NCBI RefSeq assembly: GCF_019443085.1 | Contig: NZ_JAHZIL010000004.1 | Span: 310,001-374,000 of the forward strand | Reading direction: 5' to 3' | Source: Marinobacter sp. F4218 | GTDB lineage: Bacteria; Pseudomonadota; Gammaproteobacteria; Pseudomonadales; Oleiphilaceae | DNA length: 64,000 nt | Part shown: positions 8,572 to 17,715 of the stretch, one piece after another | Layout: every line of letters starts with the position of its first letter | Numbering within the stretch: position 1 is the first letter of the stretch | The notes under the pieces: model-generated | Databases searched by the model: none | What the model saw: the letters and a program-made list of their open reading frames with translations, nothing else | Told to the model about the DNA's origin: nothing | Position numbers and translations under genes: made by a program

Positions 8572-9444
8572 ATGACACAGCGCTTTCAGGCACGAACGGG
8601 AGAAGTGGGCGGCATACCCGTGGCCCGAAATCTTCCGACTCGGGGCCGTCGCCAGATCGGCGCCTGGTGCTTTCTTGATCACATCGGCCCGGTAACCTTC
8701 GATGAAGCCGATCCGGGCCTGCGTGTCGGCCCACATCCTCATATCGGGCTGCAAACGTTCACCTGGATGATTCAGGGCGAGCTTCTGCACCGGGACAGCC
8801 TTGGCACTGCCCAGCCGGTCCGACGGGGCGAAGTCAATCTGATGACCGCGGGCCAGGGGATCAGTCACACCGAGGAATCACTGTTCGGTGACCGGACGCT
8901 GCACGCCGCCCAGTTGTGGATTGCCCTGCCTGAGGCCGACCGCAATACGCCACCGCGATTTGATCATTATCCCGCTCTGCCCTGCTGGCAGAATCAGGGA
9001 GCAACCTGGACACTGCTGACCGGTCAGTACGAGAAACGTCAGGCAGACACCCTGCACTACTCGCCTCTGGTTGGCCTGGATATTGACTGCGAGTTGCGCC
9101 AGACCCTGGCACTGGAACTGAATCCCGAATTTGAATACGGCATCCTGCCACTGACCGGAGCCTGTGAAATTAACGGCGAGCGGTTCGAGGCGGACGAACT
9201 TGCCTACCTGGAAGAGGGCCAGACAACGCTGGCCGTAACCTGTGATCCGGCAACCCGCCTGCTCCTCATCGGCGGGGAACCTCTGGAGAAGGAGGTGATC
9301 ATGTGGTGGAACTACGTGGGTTATCACAAAGAGGAAATAGTCGAGGCCGAGCAGGACTGGGACACCGAAAGCCTCCGGTTTGGCAATATTCCCGAGTGGC
9401 CGGGTGAGCGGCTCCAGGGGCCGCCGTCACCGTGGCGACGGTGA
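8572..9444 (+). CDS. pirin family protein (bicupin)
   Basis: A 290-residue pirin. The N-terminal cupin carries PHPHIGLQTFTWMIQGELLHRDSLG, which supplies the metal-binding His residues, and QGISHTEES supplies the last His and Glu. I start at ATG 8572 because GAGG lies just before it and pirins begin shortly before the RxARTGEVGG stretch; the longer frame from 8497 has no ribosome-binding site. Bacterial pirins are reported as quercetin dioxygenases or as regulators of pyruvate metabolism; neither is provable here. The 3' end overlaps the convergent mscS-type gene by 18 bases. Confidence 0.88.
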   Translation: MTQRFQARTGEVGGIPVARNLPTRGRRQIGAWCFLDHIGPVTFDEADPGLRVGPHPHIGLQTFTWMIQGELLHRDSLGTAQPVRRGEVNLMTAGQGISHTEESLFGDRTLHAAQLWIALPEADRNTPPRFDHYPALPCWQNQGATWTLLTGQYEKRQADTLHYSPLVGLDIDCELRQTLALELNPEFEYGILPLTGACEINGERFEADELAYLEEGQTTLAVTCDPATRLLLIGGEPLEKEVIMWWNYVGYHKEEIVEAEQDWDTESLRFGNIPEWPGERLQGPPSPWRR

Positions 9445-10509
9445 GGCCGCCAAAAGCTCTTCGCCGTCCACCAAGCGGGCGCGGATCCGCGGGAGATACT
9501 CCGGGTAGTTCTCCTGGAGGAAGGTAACCAGGCCCTCGCGTATAGCACACCTCAGATCCCAGGCCTTACTGGAATCCGGGGCACTCATCAGGAAGCGTAC
9601 CTGGATCGTCCGGTCGTCGGAGTCAGTCACCTGTACCGTTTCCACCTTGCCATCCCATTGCGGTGCCTCCCGCAACAGCCGGGCAAACTCCTCCCGTAGC
9701 GGAACAATCGGCATGCCGTAATCGAGCCGGATGAACACGGTGCCGAGCAGATCGGAGTTGTTCCTGGACCAGTTCTGGAACGGATTCTCGATGAACCACT
9801 GCAGGGGCACGATCAGGCGCCTTAAATCCCAGACCCGCAACACCACATAGGTGGCCGTCACCTCTTCCACCCAGCACCACTCACCCTGCACGTACAACAC
9901 ATCATCGATTCGGAACGGCTGGGTCAGCGCAATCTGCATTCCAGCCAGCAGGTTCCCCAACACCGGCCTGGCGGCAAAACCCAGAATGATGCCACCAACA
10001 CCTGCCGACGCCAGCAGGCTGCCACCGACATGGCGAACCGAATCGAAAGTCATCAGGGCTGCACCGAGACCGAGGATCACAATGAGAATATTCAGGCCAC
10101 GGACCAGGAAGCGGGTTTGGGTTTCCACTTTCCGGGCCCGTTTCCATTCACCCTCGAGAACCGGGTTCAGTGTGACGATGACATCGCCGAGGGCCGAGGT
10201 ACATCGCACCAGCGTCCAGGTACCGGTGATAATCAGCAACAGCGTTGCTGTGTGCTGCAATTCGGCCAGAAACGGAAGTCTGGAAGGGGCAGCCTCAAGG
10301 ACACCATTGAGCACCATCAAACAGATAAAGATGCCCAAAGCCCTGGCTGATGCATCAAGGAAGAGGCGGGGGACCGCCTTACGGCGCGTGAGCCGCCGGA
10401 TTATGCCGAGAACCAGACGGAAAACAGCGTAAGTCAGAGCGACGGACACGAGGGCCGTCAGGCCCGGATACAACCAAGAACTCGTGCCCGCCTGAAGAGA
10501 TTCCAACAT
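9427..10509 (-). CDS. mechanosensitive ion channel, MscS family
   Basis: A 360-residue inner-membrane protein with four or five hydrophobic helices before the pore. The pore and beta-domain signature reads LLASAGVGGIILGFAARPVLGNLLAGMQIALTQPFRIDD, the TM3 helix and following strand of MscS. The cytoplasmic part continues with VVLRVWDLRRLIVPLQWFIENPFQNWSR and the alpha/beta C-domain. Larger than E. coli MscS (286) because of extra N-terminal helices, as in YnaI/YbdG-type channels. It would release osmolytes on hypo-osmotic shock. Isolated gene. Confidence 0.9.
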   Translation of the reverse strand: MLESLQAGTSSWLYPGLTALVSVALTYAVFRLVLGIIRRLTRRKAVPRLFLDASARALGIFICLMVLNGVLEAAPSRLPFLAELQHTATLLLIITGTWTLVRCTSALGDVIVTLNPVLEGEWKRARKVETQTRFLVRGLNILIVILGLGAALMTFDSVRHVGGSLLASAGVGGIILGFAARPVLGNLLAGMQIALTQPFRIDDVLYVQGEWCWVEEVTATYVVLRVWDLRRLIVPLQWFIENPFQNWSRNNSDLLGTVFIRLDYGMPIVPLREEFARLLREAPQWDGKVETVQVTDSDDRTIQVRFLMSAPDSSKAWDLRCAIREGLVTFLQENYPEYLPRIRARLVDGEELLAASPSPR

Positions 10510-10587
10510 GCCCTGCTCCGACTACCCTAAGTGATTGTGTCTAAAGATAGCAGGCAATCTGGAACAGAAGACAGTTTCCGGCACTCC

Positions 10588-12576
10588 CTAGAGGCTCTCG
10601 CAGGGAGAGTCCTCAACTGGCACAGAGTGTATTGAGTTTGCTTCTTTGCTCAGGTCGATACCGAAGGTTCTCACCAGAGTTACATCGGAAAATGTTGTTC
10701 GGTTTCGGAAACAAACCGCTGTATTTTCTGATCGATATTCAAGGGGCAAGTCTAAACGGATGGGCAACGATACGACTCCATCGGCCACTTCTACCGGCAT
10801 TTCCTGACCACCAACAATCCAGGCCAATTCCAAGTTCATAACCGGGTCGCCATCGGGATCCATGGCCATAGGTGGAGAATAGAGATCGACGCGAACTGGC
10901 TGAGCACCGTCCAGACCGTCCTTGACGATCAAATACTCCAGGGGGGCGTTTATCCAGAGCGGAAGAGCGTCATCGACAGGTTCGCCCAACAAAGGGGTTT
11001 CATTCTTAAAAACTCCGACATTGGTTACACTGCCATCCTGCTCAGACACGACCTCAGCTCTTACTCGCTGCTCCAGATCGGCGTAGTCCGGCAGGGCGAT
11101 AGAATTTAGCTGGCCAACCAAAGTTACATCATCGTTATAGAACTCCACGCTGGCAAAATCATTAATGCCTTCGGGACCATTAGAATAGAATACTCCTGCC
11201 ATCCGGTAAGCACCCAATTCCCAGTCCGTTACGTAAACGCTTCCCGAAAGTAAGGACTCCACTCTTACCGTTTCCTCTACGTCGCTCGAAACTTCGGTGT
11301 ATTCAACCGGGAGATCCGCGACGATTCGAACAAACCGCTCCGAGTTCACCTCACGAAGTGTCGTGTCCATCGTCCATAATCGTTTAACCAGGTAATCATT
11401 CACCCCAGAATGAACGACATTTTGCCAGCCATGAAGTCCAAAGTACCCTTCGCTGCCAGTTACCCGAAGATCATAGAAAAATAGCCGGTATTCATAGAAA
11501 TCCGGTTTTTCAGGAATCAGGTCAGTGGTGTCGACGTCAGGCCCCAACTCTATGACGACACCGGCGCTTGCTGACGCCTGGCCCGAGTCCGAGTTGCTTT
11601 GGACAATATCCGCGCCGATCGAACCATGGTATTGCCAACCATTCAGTTCAAAACCGTCAAAGGTGACGATAAGGCTGGCATTGGTCACTACATCTTCATT
11701 GCCTTCGACGCCTCCGACAACCCGAATGCCCGGCGCCTGTGCCAGGCCTTGCAGGCGTCGCTCGGCAATATCAAGCAGCAGATTGGGATTTACCCACTCG
11801 AACATCCAGTGAAGATTGGGGGCCGGGGTGGCTGGATCAGCCCAGAAAACTTTTGCCGCTTTGCGAAGGTTATCTGGGGTTGGCGTCATTGGCGATTGCC
11901 GCCCAGCGTAATTAGGGCCCGTATCGATCAGCGCGACGATATCCGCTTCCGACACCTCTTCTGGTAGCTGCGAATAGGTGGATATGAGGTGGTTACGGGC
12001 ATACAGTTCGCTGACCAGGCCAACTCGACCTACATTCGCCAATGCTTCAAGCAGGACACGTGATTCGCCGAATTCTGAGGCAGGCCTGGACAGGTCAAAT
12101 CCCAGATCCCCGAATGCTTCGTGTGCCTTCTCGTCGATGACAATACCGTTGCGAGGGTTCTGGTCGGCATCCAGGGTAATCAACAAACGCGCAATGTTAA
12201 TGGCACGGGTGCCGTCCCATCCTGCGTCTTCATCCAGATTTCCGGGCATCATGAAGCCGACCGCTTCACTCGATCCAAGTTCGGTCGCGCCGATGCTGAA
12301 GGTAATTGTTTCGCCGGGAAGGTAACTAAACTGGCCTAACGGGCCAGAGAGACCTTCCTGGCTTTCCGTGCGGTAGGCCAGGCCTTTTACGGGGGAATCA
12401 ACAAAGTAACCCGTGCTTGCCTCGCTTTCATCGGTTTGAACCGGGGCCTCCGTGGACTTTCCATTTTCTGCATTACCGCCGCCGTCACCACTACCACCAC
12501 AACCGACCAGAATAAAAGCGAACAGCAAACCAATCGAAATTCCCTTTACAGCCACAACAGAGTCCCCATTTGTCAT
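10588..12576 (-). CDS. large hypothetical lipoprotein
   Basis: A 662-residue protein I do not recognise. The signal peptide ISIGLLFAFILVGC ends in a lipobox, and a Gly-rich, low-complexity spacer (GGSGDGGGN) follows the Cys. Residues 55-230 contain a calcium-like Asp stretch, DADQNPRNGIVIDEKAHEAFGDLGFDLS, then helices; the rest looks beta-rich without repeats. The frame may start at ATG 12576 or at a GTG at 12555 preceded by GGGGAC. Codon choice is visibly more AT-rich than in its neighbours, hinting at later acquisition. Probably exposed on the outer membrane; no functional partner is adjacent. Confidence 0.7.
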   Translation of the reverse strand: MTNGDSVVAVKGISIGLLFAFILVGCGGSGDGGGNAENGKSTEAPVQTDESEASTGYFVDSPVKGLAYRTESQEGLSGPLGQFSYLPGETITFSIGATELGSSEAVGFMMPGNLDEDAGWDGTRAINIARLLITLDADQNPRNGIVIDEKAHEAFGDLGFDLSRPASEFGESRVLLEALANVGRVGLVSELYARNHLISTYSQLPEEVSEADIVALIDTGPNYAGRQSPMTPTPDNLRKAAKVFWADPATPAPNLHWMFEWVNPNLLLDIAERRLQGLAQAPGIRVVGGVEGNEDVVTNASLIVTFDGFELNGWQYHGSIGADIVQSNSDSGQASASAGVVIELGPDVDTTDLIPEKPDFYEYRLFFYDLRVTGSEGYFGLHGWQNVVHSGVNDYLVKRLWTMDTTLREVNSERFVRIVADLPVEYTEVSSDVEETVRVESLLSGSVYVTDWELGAYRMAGVFYSNGPEGINDFASVEFYNDDVTLVGQLNSIALPDYADLEQRVRAEVVSEQDGSVTNVGVFKNETPLLGEPVDDALPLWINAPLEYLIVKDGLDGAQPVRVDLYSPPMAMDPDGDPVMNLELAWIVGGQEMPVEVADGVVSLPIRLDLPLEYRSENTAVCFRNRTTFSDVTLVRTFGIDLSKEANSIHSVPVEDSPCESL

Positions 12577-12673
12577 TTTGAGGGCTCATTGTAACGGGAT
12601 GTAACCGGCTTTTTCGTGACACACCGCCGGCTACAAACATGTCGTCAGAACAAACGCCTGATCAGAGTAATGA

Positions 12674-12997
12674 CTATTGGTCAGTGCTCCCCGGCGGCAT
12701 CACCACCCATTCCGGATCTTCGAATTCCCCAAGTGGCGTAATCTCCACAAACGGAGCGGCACTTCGGATAATCTCCGCCACCCTGGGATTGTGTTTGGAT
12801 TCCATGGCGTCCCGGGCCTCCTTGCTGTCCCAACTGGCAATGGCGATCAGGGTATCCGGGTCACCAATCTTGCAATGCAGCTCCGTGCCTCGGGCACCGG
12901 GCGCCTGCTGTATCAGCCTGCTTGCCCTCACCCAGGCATCGGCGTACTCCTCTGCGGTGTGGCCCTCTTTCACTTTGACTTCGAAGATAAACTTCAT
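12674..12997 (-). CDS. antibiotic biosynthesis monooxygenase (ABM/dimeric ferredoxin-like) domain protein
   Basis: A 107-residue protein beginning MKFIFEVKVKEGHTAEEYADAW. The pattern FIFEVKVKEG, then LQ/GTELHCKIGDPDTLIAIASWDSKEARDAM is the ferredoxin-like ABM fold, which dimerises. Members include small monooxygenases without cofactor and many with unknown role. ATG 12997 is preferred since GGGAGGAG precedes it by five to six bases; an ATG five codons upstream lies inside that ribosome-binding sequence. Solitary gene. Enzymatic activity is not proven by any motif. Confidence 0.75.
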   Translation of the reverse strand: MKFIFEVKVKEGHTAEEYADAWVRASRLIQQAPGARGTELHCKIGDPDTLIAIASWDSKEARDAMESKHNPRVAEIIRSAAPFVEITPLGEFEDPEWVVMPPGSTDQ

Positions 12998-13071
12998 AGG
13001 CTCCTCCCTCATTCACGTGGCAACACATTGAATCTGAGGTTGCCACGGGTTTGTGCTTATAAGAAATCCCT

Positions 13072-13273
13072 TTGCATCTGCATGGTTGTGGGGTACAGTG
13101 GACGCCGTTGGAAAGATTTAGCAAAGCATTTCATCAATAAGACGCATTTAAGCTGTAATAAGTTGTACGTCCTGTTTTTGATCCCGCCAGTTTTTTGTTT
13201 CCCGCACAACGTCGATCAGATATCACGATGATAGTCTGGCGGCACATTAAAGATTGAATTCAGGAAAGTTATT
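13072..13273 (+). promoter_or_regulatory. promoter and long 5' leader of the cold-shock gene
   Basis: About 170 bases separate a promoter-like pair, TTGCAT at 13072-13077 and TACAGT at 13094-13099 (16-base spacing), from the cold-shock start codon. A leader of this length is a hallmark of csp mRNAs, where it acts as a thermosensor that is translated better in the cold. The leader is AT-rich and holds no other reading frame that looks real. The promoter call is weak; the long leader is direct observation. Confidence 0.45.
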
Positions 13274-13480
13274 ATGTCTACAGTTACCGGCAACGTTAAG
13301 TTCTTCAACGAAGCAAAAGGTTTTGGTTTTATCACTCGTGAAGGCGGTCCGGACGTATTCGTTCACTACAGCGCCATTCAAGGCGGTGGTTTCAAGACTC
13401 TGGCCGAAGGTCAAGAAGTCGAGTTCACCGTGACTCAGGGCCAGAAGGGTCCTCAGGCGGAGAACGTTGTTGCTCTGTAA
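13274..13480 (+). CDS. cold-shock protein, CspA family
   Basis: A 68-residue single cold-shock domain. The RNA-binding motifs RNP1 (KGFGFI) and RNP2 (VFVHYSAI) are intact, and the ends [14 protein letters not shown] and [10 protein letters not shown] are standard. Such proteins bind single-stranded RNA and DNA, melt secondary structure and help translation at low temperature. GAAAGTT lies ahead of the ATG. It is monocistronic, bounded by a long leader and a strong terminator. Confidence 0.97.
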   Translation: MSTVTGNVKFFNEAKGFGFITREGGPDVFVHYSAIQGGGFKTLAEGQEVEFTVTQGQKGPQAENVVAL

Positions 13481-13507
13481 TCCTTAACGGATTAAGCAAT
13501 AACCGCG

Positions 13508-13535
13508 AAAAAGGCAGCTTCGGCTGCCTTTTTTT
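13508..13535 (+). terminator. Rho-independent terminator of the cold-shock gene
   Basis: AAAAAGGCAGC pairs with GCTGCCTTTTT around a TTCG tetraloop, and the 3' arm runs into seven T residues. It lies 28 bases after the csp stop codon. The A-run on the left means it may also end the convergent Lrp-type gene transcript. Confidence 0.92.
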
Positions 13536-13556
13536 GTTTCTGCCCCCCCGTCTGGC

Positions 13557-14036
13557 CTAAGGCTGCACATCCACCGGAATCGTTTCCGTGTTCTTTATTT
13601 CCCGCAACGCAAAGTTCGAGTTAACCTGGGCAATGCCTTTCAGGGTGAAGATCTTTTCGTTCAGGAAGCGGTCGTAGCTGGCCATATCCGGAACAATGAC
13701 ACGCAACACGAAATCCGCATTCCCGGTCACCGCGAAACACTGCAACACCTCGGGATAGCTGCTCACCTGTTGCTCGATCTCCCCCGTGCTATCAATGTTG
13801 TGCCTCTGGAGAGAGAGATTGACCAGTACACACAACCCCTGCCCTATCCGCTCCGGGTCCACCCGCGCACTGTAACCCTGAATCACACCGGATTCTTCAA
13901 GGGTCCGTACCCGCCGCCAACAGGCCGCCGGAGATAAGCCGACCTGCTCTGCCAGCAACTGGTTACTGATTCGCCCATCGTGTTGCATAACCGAGAGGAT
14001 TCGTCGGTCCAATTTATCCAGCTCAACCTGTTTCAT
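13557..14036 (-). CDS. Lrp/AsnC family transcriptional regulator
   Basis: A 159-residue Lrp-type regulator. The helix-turn-helix at residues 23-45 reads ISNQLLAEQVGLSPAACWRRVRTLEESGVI, and the RAM ligand-binding domain follows (VTGNADFVLRVIVPDMASYDRFL). It is divergent from the indolepyruvate oxidoreductase operon across an AT-rich gap of 157 bases, so by position it is the likely aromatic-amino-acid-responsive regulator of that operon. Gln at the end of the family's usual length is normal; nothing is missing. Confidence 0.92.
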   Translation of the reverse strand: MKQVELDKLDRRILSVMQHDGRISNQLLAEQVGLSPAACWRRVRTLEESGVIQGYSARVDPERIGQGLCVLVNLSLQRHNIDSTGEIEQQVSSYPEVLQCFAVTGNADFVLRVIVPDMASYDRFLNEKIFTLKGIAQVNSNFALREIKNTETIPVDVQP

Positions 14037-14059
14037 TCAGTAACACCCAATTTTTATCA

Positions 14060-14189
14060 AATATTCTTCGATATTATTGTCATTCATCAAAGATTCTTTC
14101 GCAAACCCTCTCATGCAACCTCCAATAAGCAAGCACCTTTTGTCGACTTCCCTCTAAAATTTTGTTCATAAAATCGACAAAAAGGAGGG
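14060..14189. promoter_or_regulatory. AT-rich divergent control region with inverted repeat over the IOR ribosome-binding site
   Basis: The gap between the Lrp-type gene and the oxidoreductase is very AT-rich, as expected for Lrp binding. TTTTGTCGA (14138-14146) is repeated in inverse as TCGACAAAA (14174-14182), and the second copy abuts the AAGGAGG ribosome-binding site at about 14182-14188. The pair could be two half-sites for the regulator or a hairpin in the leader RNA. A shorter dyad AATAT-N6-ATATT lies near 14060. Confidence 0.45.
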
Positions 14190-14193
14190 CACC

Positions 14194-17100
14194 ATGTCCG
14201 CCGATACCCCCGAACTCGACAATTACAAACTTGAAGACCGCTACCTGCGGGCATCTGGCCGGGTATTTCTGACCGGAACACAGGCACTGGTCCGCATCCC
14301 CCTGATGCAGGCCGCTCTGGATCGCAAACAGGGCCTGAACACCGCCGGTATGGTCAGCGGCTATCGGGGCTCGCCCCTCGGCGCTTATGACCAGGCACTG
14401 TGGCAGGCGAAGACACTGCTGGACGACAACAGCATCGACTTCGTACCGGCGATCAACGAAGACCTGGCGGCAACCATCATGCTGGGCACCCAGCAAGTGG
14501 AAACCGATGACGACAAACAGGTGGATGGCGTATTCGGCCTCTGGTATGGCAAAGGCCCCGGCGTAGACCGTGCCGGTGATGCCCTAAAGCATGGCACCAC
14601 TTATGGCAGTTCCCCTCATGGCGGGGTTCTCGTAGTCGCCGGCGATGACCACGGGTGCGTGTCCTCCTCCATGCCCCACCAGTCCGATGTGGCGTTCATG
14701 AGCTTTTTCATGCCCACGATTAATCCGGCCAACATCGCGGAGTACCTGGAGTTTGGCCTCTGGGGCTATGCCCTGTCCCGTTACAGCGGCTGTTGGGTTG
14801 GGTTCAAGGCCATATCCGAGACGGTGGAAAGCGCCGCGTCGGTTGATCTCCCGCCCCTGCCGGAATTTGTAACTCCGGACGACTTCACCGCTCCGGAGGG
14901 TGGCCTGCATTACCGCTGGCCGGACCTGCCCGGCCCCCAGCTGGAAACGCGGATCGAGCACAAACTGGCCGCCGTCCAGGCGTTTGCCCGAGCCAACCCC
15001 ATCGACCGCTGCCTGTACAACAACCCAAAGGCGCGTTTCGGTATTGTCACCACGGGCAAGGGTCATCTGGATTTGCTGGAAGCCCTGGACCTTCTCGGTA
15101 TCAGCGAAGACGGTGCCCGGGAAATGGGCCTGGATATCTACAAGATCGGCATGGTCTGGCCACTGGAGCGGCGCGGCATTCTGAATTTCGTTCACGGCAA
15201 GGAAGAAGTGCTGGTGATCGAAGAGAAACGCGGCATCATCGAAAGCCAGATCAAGGAATACATGTCTGAACCGGACCGGCCCGGTGAGGTTCTGATTACC
15301 GGGAAACAGGACGAATTGGGCCGACCGTTGATTCCGTATGTGGGTGAGCTCAGCCCGAAGCTGGTTGCAGGCTTCCTGGCCGCGCGTCTGGGCAGGTTCT
15401 TCGGTACTGACTTCAGTGCGCAGCTGGAAATCATCAATACCATGACCAACGCACAGGATCCGGGCGGCGTCAGACGCCTGCCCTATTTCTGTTCCGGCTG
15501 CCCCCACAACACCTCCACCAAAGTGCCAGAAGGCAGCAAGGCACTGGCCGGCATTGGCTGCCACTTTATGGCGTCCTGGATGGGGCGCAACACCGAATCC
15601 CTTATCCAGATGGGTGGTGAAGGGGTCAACTGGATTGGCAAGAGTCGCTACACCGGCAACCCTCACGTATTCCAGAACCTGGGCGAAGGGACTTATTTCC
15701 ACTCGGGCTCCATGGCCATTCGCCAGGCCGTGGCAGCCGGTATCAACATCACCTACAAGATTCTGTTCAACGACGCGGTCGCCATGACCGGTGGCCAGCC
15801 CGTGGACGGCCAGATCACCGTGCCCATGATCGCCCAGCAAGTTGCCTCCGAAGGCGTCCGCCGGGTCGTGGTGCTGAGCGATGAGCCGGAGAAGTACGAG
15901 GGGCATGAGGACCAATTCCCGACGGGCGTCACCTTCCACGACCGCACCGAGCTGGATAACGTCCAGAGGGAGTTGCGGGAGATTACCGGCTGCACCGTCC
16001 TGATTTACGATCAGACCTGCGCGGCTGAGAAGCGTCGTCGTCGCAAACGCAAGCAATTCCCGGATCCGGCTAAGCGCGCCTTTATTAACCACCATGTCTG
16101 CGAAGGCTGTGGCGACTGCTCTGTACAGTCCAACTGCCTGTCAGTAGTGCCCCGCAAGACCGAGCTGGGCCGGAAGCGCAAGATCGACCAGTCTTCGTGC
16201 AACAAGGACTTTTCCTGCGTTAACGGTTTCTGCCCCAGCTTTGTCACCATTGAGGGCGGCCAGCTTCGCAAATCCCGGGGCATGGACACCGGTTCAGTGC
16301 TGACCCGCAAACTGGCCGACATTCCGGAGCCTGACGTGCCCGCAATGACCGGCTCCTACGACCTGCTGGTTGGCGGCGTTGGCGGCACCGGCGTAGTCAC
16401 CGTGGGCCAGCTCATCACCATGGCTGCGCACCTGGAGTCCCGTGGTGCTTCAGTGCTGGACTTTATGGGCTTTGCCCAAAAAGGCGGCACCGTACTCAGC
16501 TATGTGCGGATGGCACCGTCCCCGGACAAGCTTCATCAGGTTCGTATCAGTAATGGCCAGGCTGACGCTGTCATCGCCTGCGATCTGGTGGTGGCCTCTT
16601 CCCAGAAAGCCCTGAGTGTACTGCGCCCGAACCACACCCGAGTGGTGGCCAATGAATCCGAACTACCCACGGCGGATTATGTGCTCTACCGCGATGCCGA
16701 CATGCAGGCCGACAAACGCCTGGACCTGATTCGCGACGCGGTAGGCGACGATCATTTCTCCCGCCTGGATGCCAACGGCATTGCCGAGAAACTGATGGGC
16801 GACACCGTGTTCTCCAACGTCATGATGCTGGGCTTCGCATGGCAGAAGGGCTTGCTGCCCCTGTCCCAGGCGGCGCTGATGAAGGCGATTGAATTGAACG
16901 GCGTGGCCATCGAGCGAAACAAGGAAGCCTTCGGCTGGGGTCGGGTTGCTGCGGTCACCCCGGGCGCCATTGCCGATCTACTGGACGCCGATAAGACGCA
17001 GGTCGTCGACGTTCAACCGGAGCCGACCCTGGACCAGCTGATCGAAACCCGTCACCAGCACTTGGTCAAGTATCAAAACAAACGCTGGGCGGACCGCTAT

Positions 17101-17715
17101 TCCGATCTGGTGGATCAGGTGCGTAAGGCGGAGGAAAGTCTTGGCCAGACCAACCTGCTGCTGACCCAAACCATCGCCCAACAGCTTTACCGCTTCATGG
17201 CCTACAAGGACGAATACGAAGTGGCCCGCCTGTTCGCGGAAACCGACTTTATGAAGGAAGTGAACGACACGTTTGAAGGGGACTTCAAGGTCCACTTTCA
17301 CCTCGCGCCACCGGTCATGAACCGGGGAACCGATGCCCAGGGGCGGCCGAAGAAGCGCCAGTTTGGCCCCTGGATGTTCCGGGCCTTCAAGCTTCTTGCC
17401 AAATTGCGGGGACTTCGTGGCACGGCACTCGACCCGTTCCGATACTCCGCCGACCGGAAGCTGGACCGAACCCTGCTGGACAACTACCAGCAACTGATTA
17501 CGCGCCTGACCCGTGAACTGGACGCCAGCAACTACGACACCTTCCTGCAACTGGCAGAATTGCCCTCAGATGTCCGTGGTTACGGCCCGGTTCGCGAGCA
17601 GGCAGCCGAGGCCATTCAGGAGAAACAGTCGCAACTGATCAAGGCACTGGATACGGGTCGACCGACACTGATTCGCACCCAACAGGCCGGTGATAAGGAG
17701 GCAGACCATGTTTGA
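14194..17715 (+). CDS. indolepyruvate ferredoxin oxidoreductase, fused alpha and beta subunits
   Basis: A 1173-residue fused IorA-IorB enzyme that oxidatively decarboxylates aryl-2-oxoacids to aryl-acetyl-CoA with CoA and ferredoxin. The N-terminal 350 residues form the pyrimidine-binding and transketolase-like part; CSGCPHNTS near residue 432 and the following GIGCHFMASWM belong to the TPP-binding part. A Cys-rich segment near 632-680 (HVCEGCGDCS, then CNKDFSCVNGFCPSF) is the iron-sulfur region. GGVGGTGVVTVGQLI near 727 opens the IorB-like gamma domain, and FMGFAQKGGTVLSYVR is its signature. The length is typical of proteobacterial fusions. Its stop overlaps the aminotransferase start. Confidence 0.92.
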   Translation: MSADTPELDNYKLEDRYLRASGRVFLTGTQALVRIPLMQAALDRKQGLNTAGMVSGYRGSPLGAYDQALWQAKTLLDDNSIDFVPAINEDLAATIMLGTQQVETDDDKQVDGVFGLWYGKGPGVDRAGDALKHGTTYGSSPHGGVLVVAGDDHGCVSSSMPHQSDVAFMSFFMPTINPANIAEYLEFGLWGYALSRYSGCWVGFKAISETVESAASVDLPPLPEFVTPDDFTAPEGGLHYRWPDLPGPQLETRIEHKLAAVQAFARANPIDRCLYNNPKARFGIVTTGKGHLDLLEALDLLGISEDGAREMGLDIYKIGMVWPLERRGILNFVHGKEEVLVIEEKRGIIESQIKEYMSEPDRPGEVLITGKQDELGRPLIPYVGELSPKLVAGFLAARLGRFFGTDFSAQLEIINTMTNAQDPGGVRRLPYFCSGCPHNTSTKVPEGSKALAGIGCHFMASWMGRNTESLIQMGGEGVNWIGKSRYTGNPHVFQNLGEGTYFHSGSMAIRQAVAAGINITYKILFNDAVAMTGGQPVDGQITVPMIAQQVASEGVRRVVVLSDEPEKYEGHEDQFPTGVTFHDRTELDNVQRELREITGCTVLIYDQTCAAEKRRRRKRKQFPDPAKRAFINHHVCEGCGDCSVQSNCLSVVPRKTELGRKRKIDQSSCNKDFSCVNGFCPSFVTIEGGQLRKSRGMDTGSVLTRKLADIPEPDVPAMTGSYDLLVGGVGGTGVVTVGQLITMAAHLESRGASVLDFMGFAQKGGTVLSYVRMAPSPDKLHQVRISNGQADAVIACDLVVASSQKALSVLRPNHTRVVANESELPTADYVLYRDADMQADKRLDLIRDAVGDDHFSRLDANGIAEKLMGDTVFSNVMMLGFAWQKGLLPLSQAALMKAIELNGVAIERNKEAFGWGRVAAVTPGAIADLLDADKTQVVDVQPEPTLDQLIETRHQHLVKYQNKRWADRYSDLVDQVRKAEESLGQTNLLLTQTIAQQLYRFMAYKDEYEVARLFAETDFMKEVNDTFEGDFKVHFHLAPPVMNRGTDAQGRPKKRQFGPWMFRAFKLLAKLRGLRGTALDPFRYSADRKLDRTLLDNYQQLITRLTRELDASNYDTFLQLAELPSDVRGYGPVREQAAEAIQEKQSQLIKALDTGRPTLIRTQQAGDKEADHV

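Noticed and set aside
14584..16095. 503-codon minus-strand frame inside the indolepyruvate oxidoreductase gene
   Set aside because: Antisense shadow of a strongly conserved gene, with no recognisable protein features.
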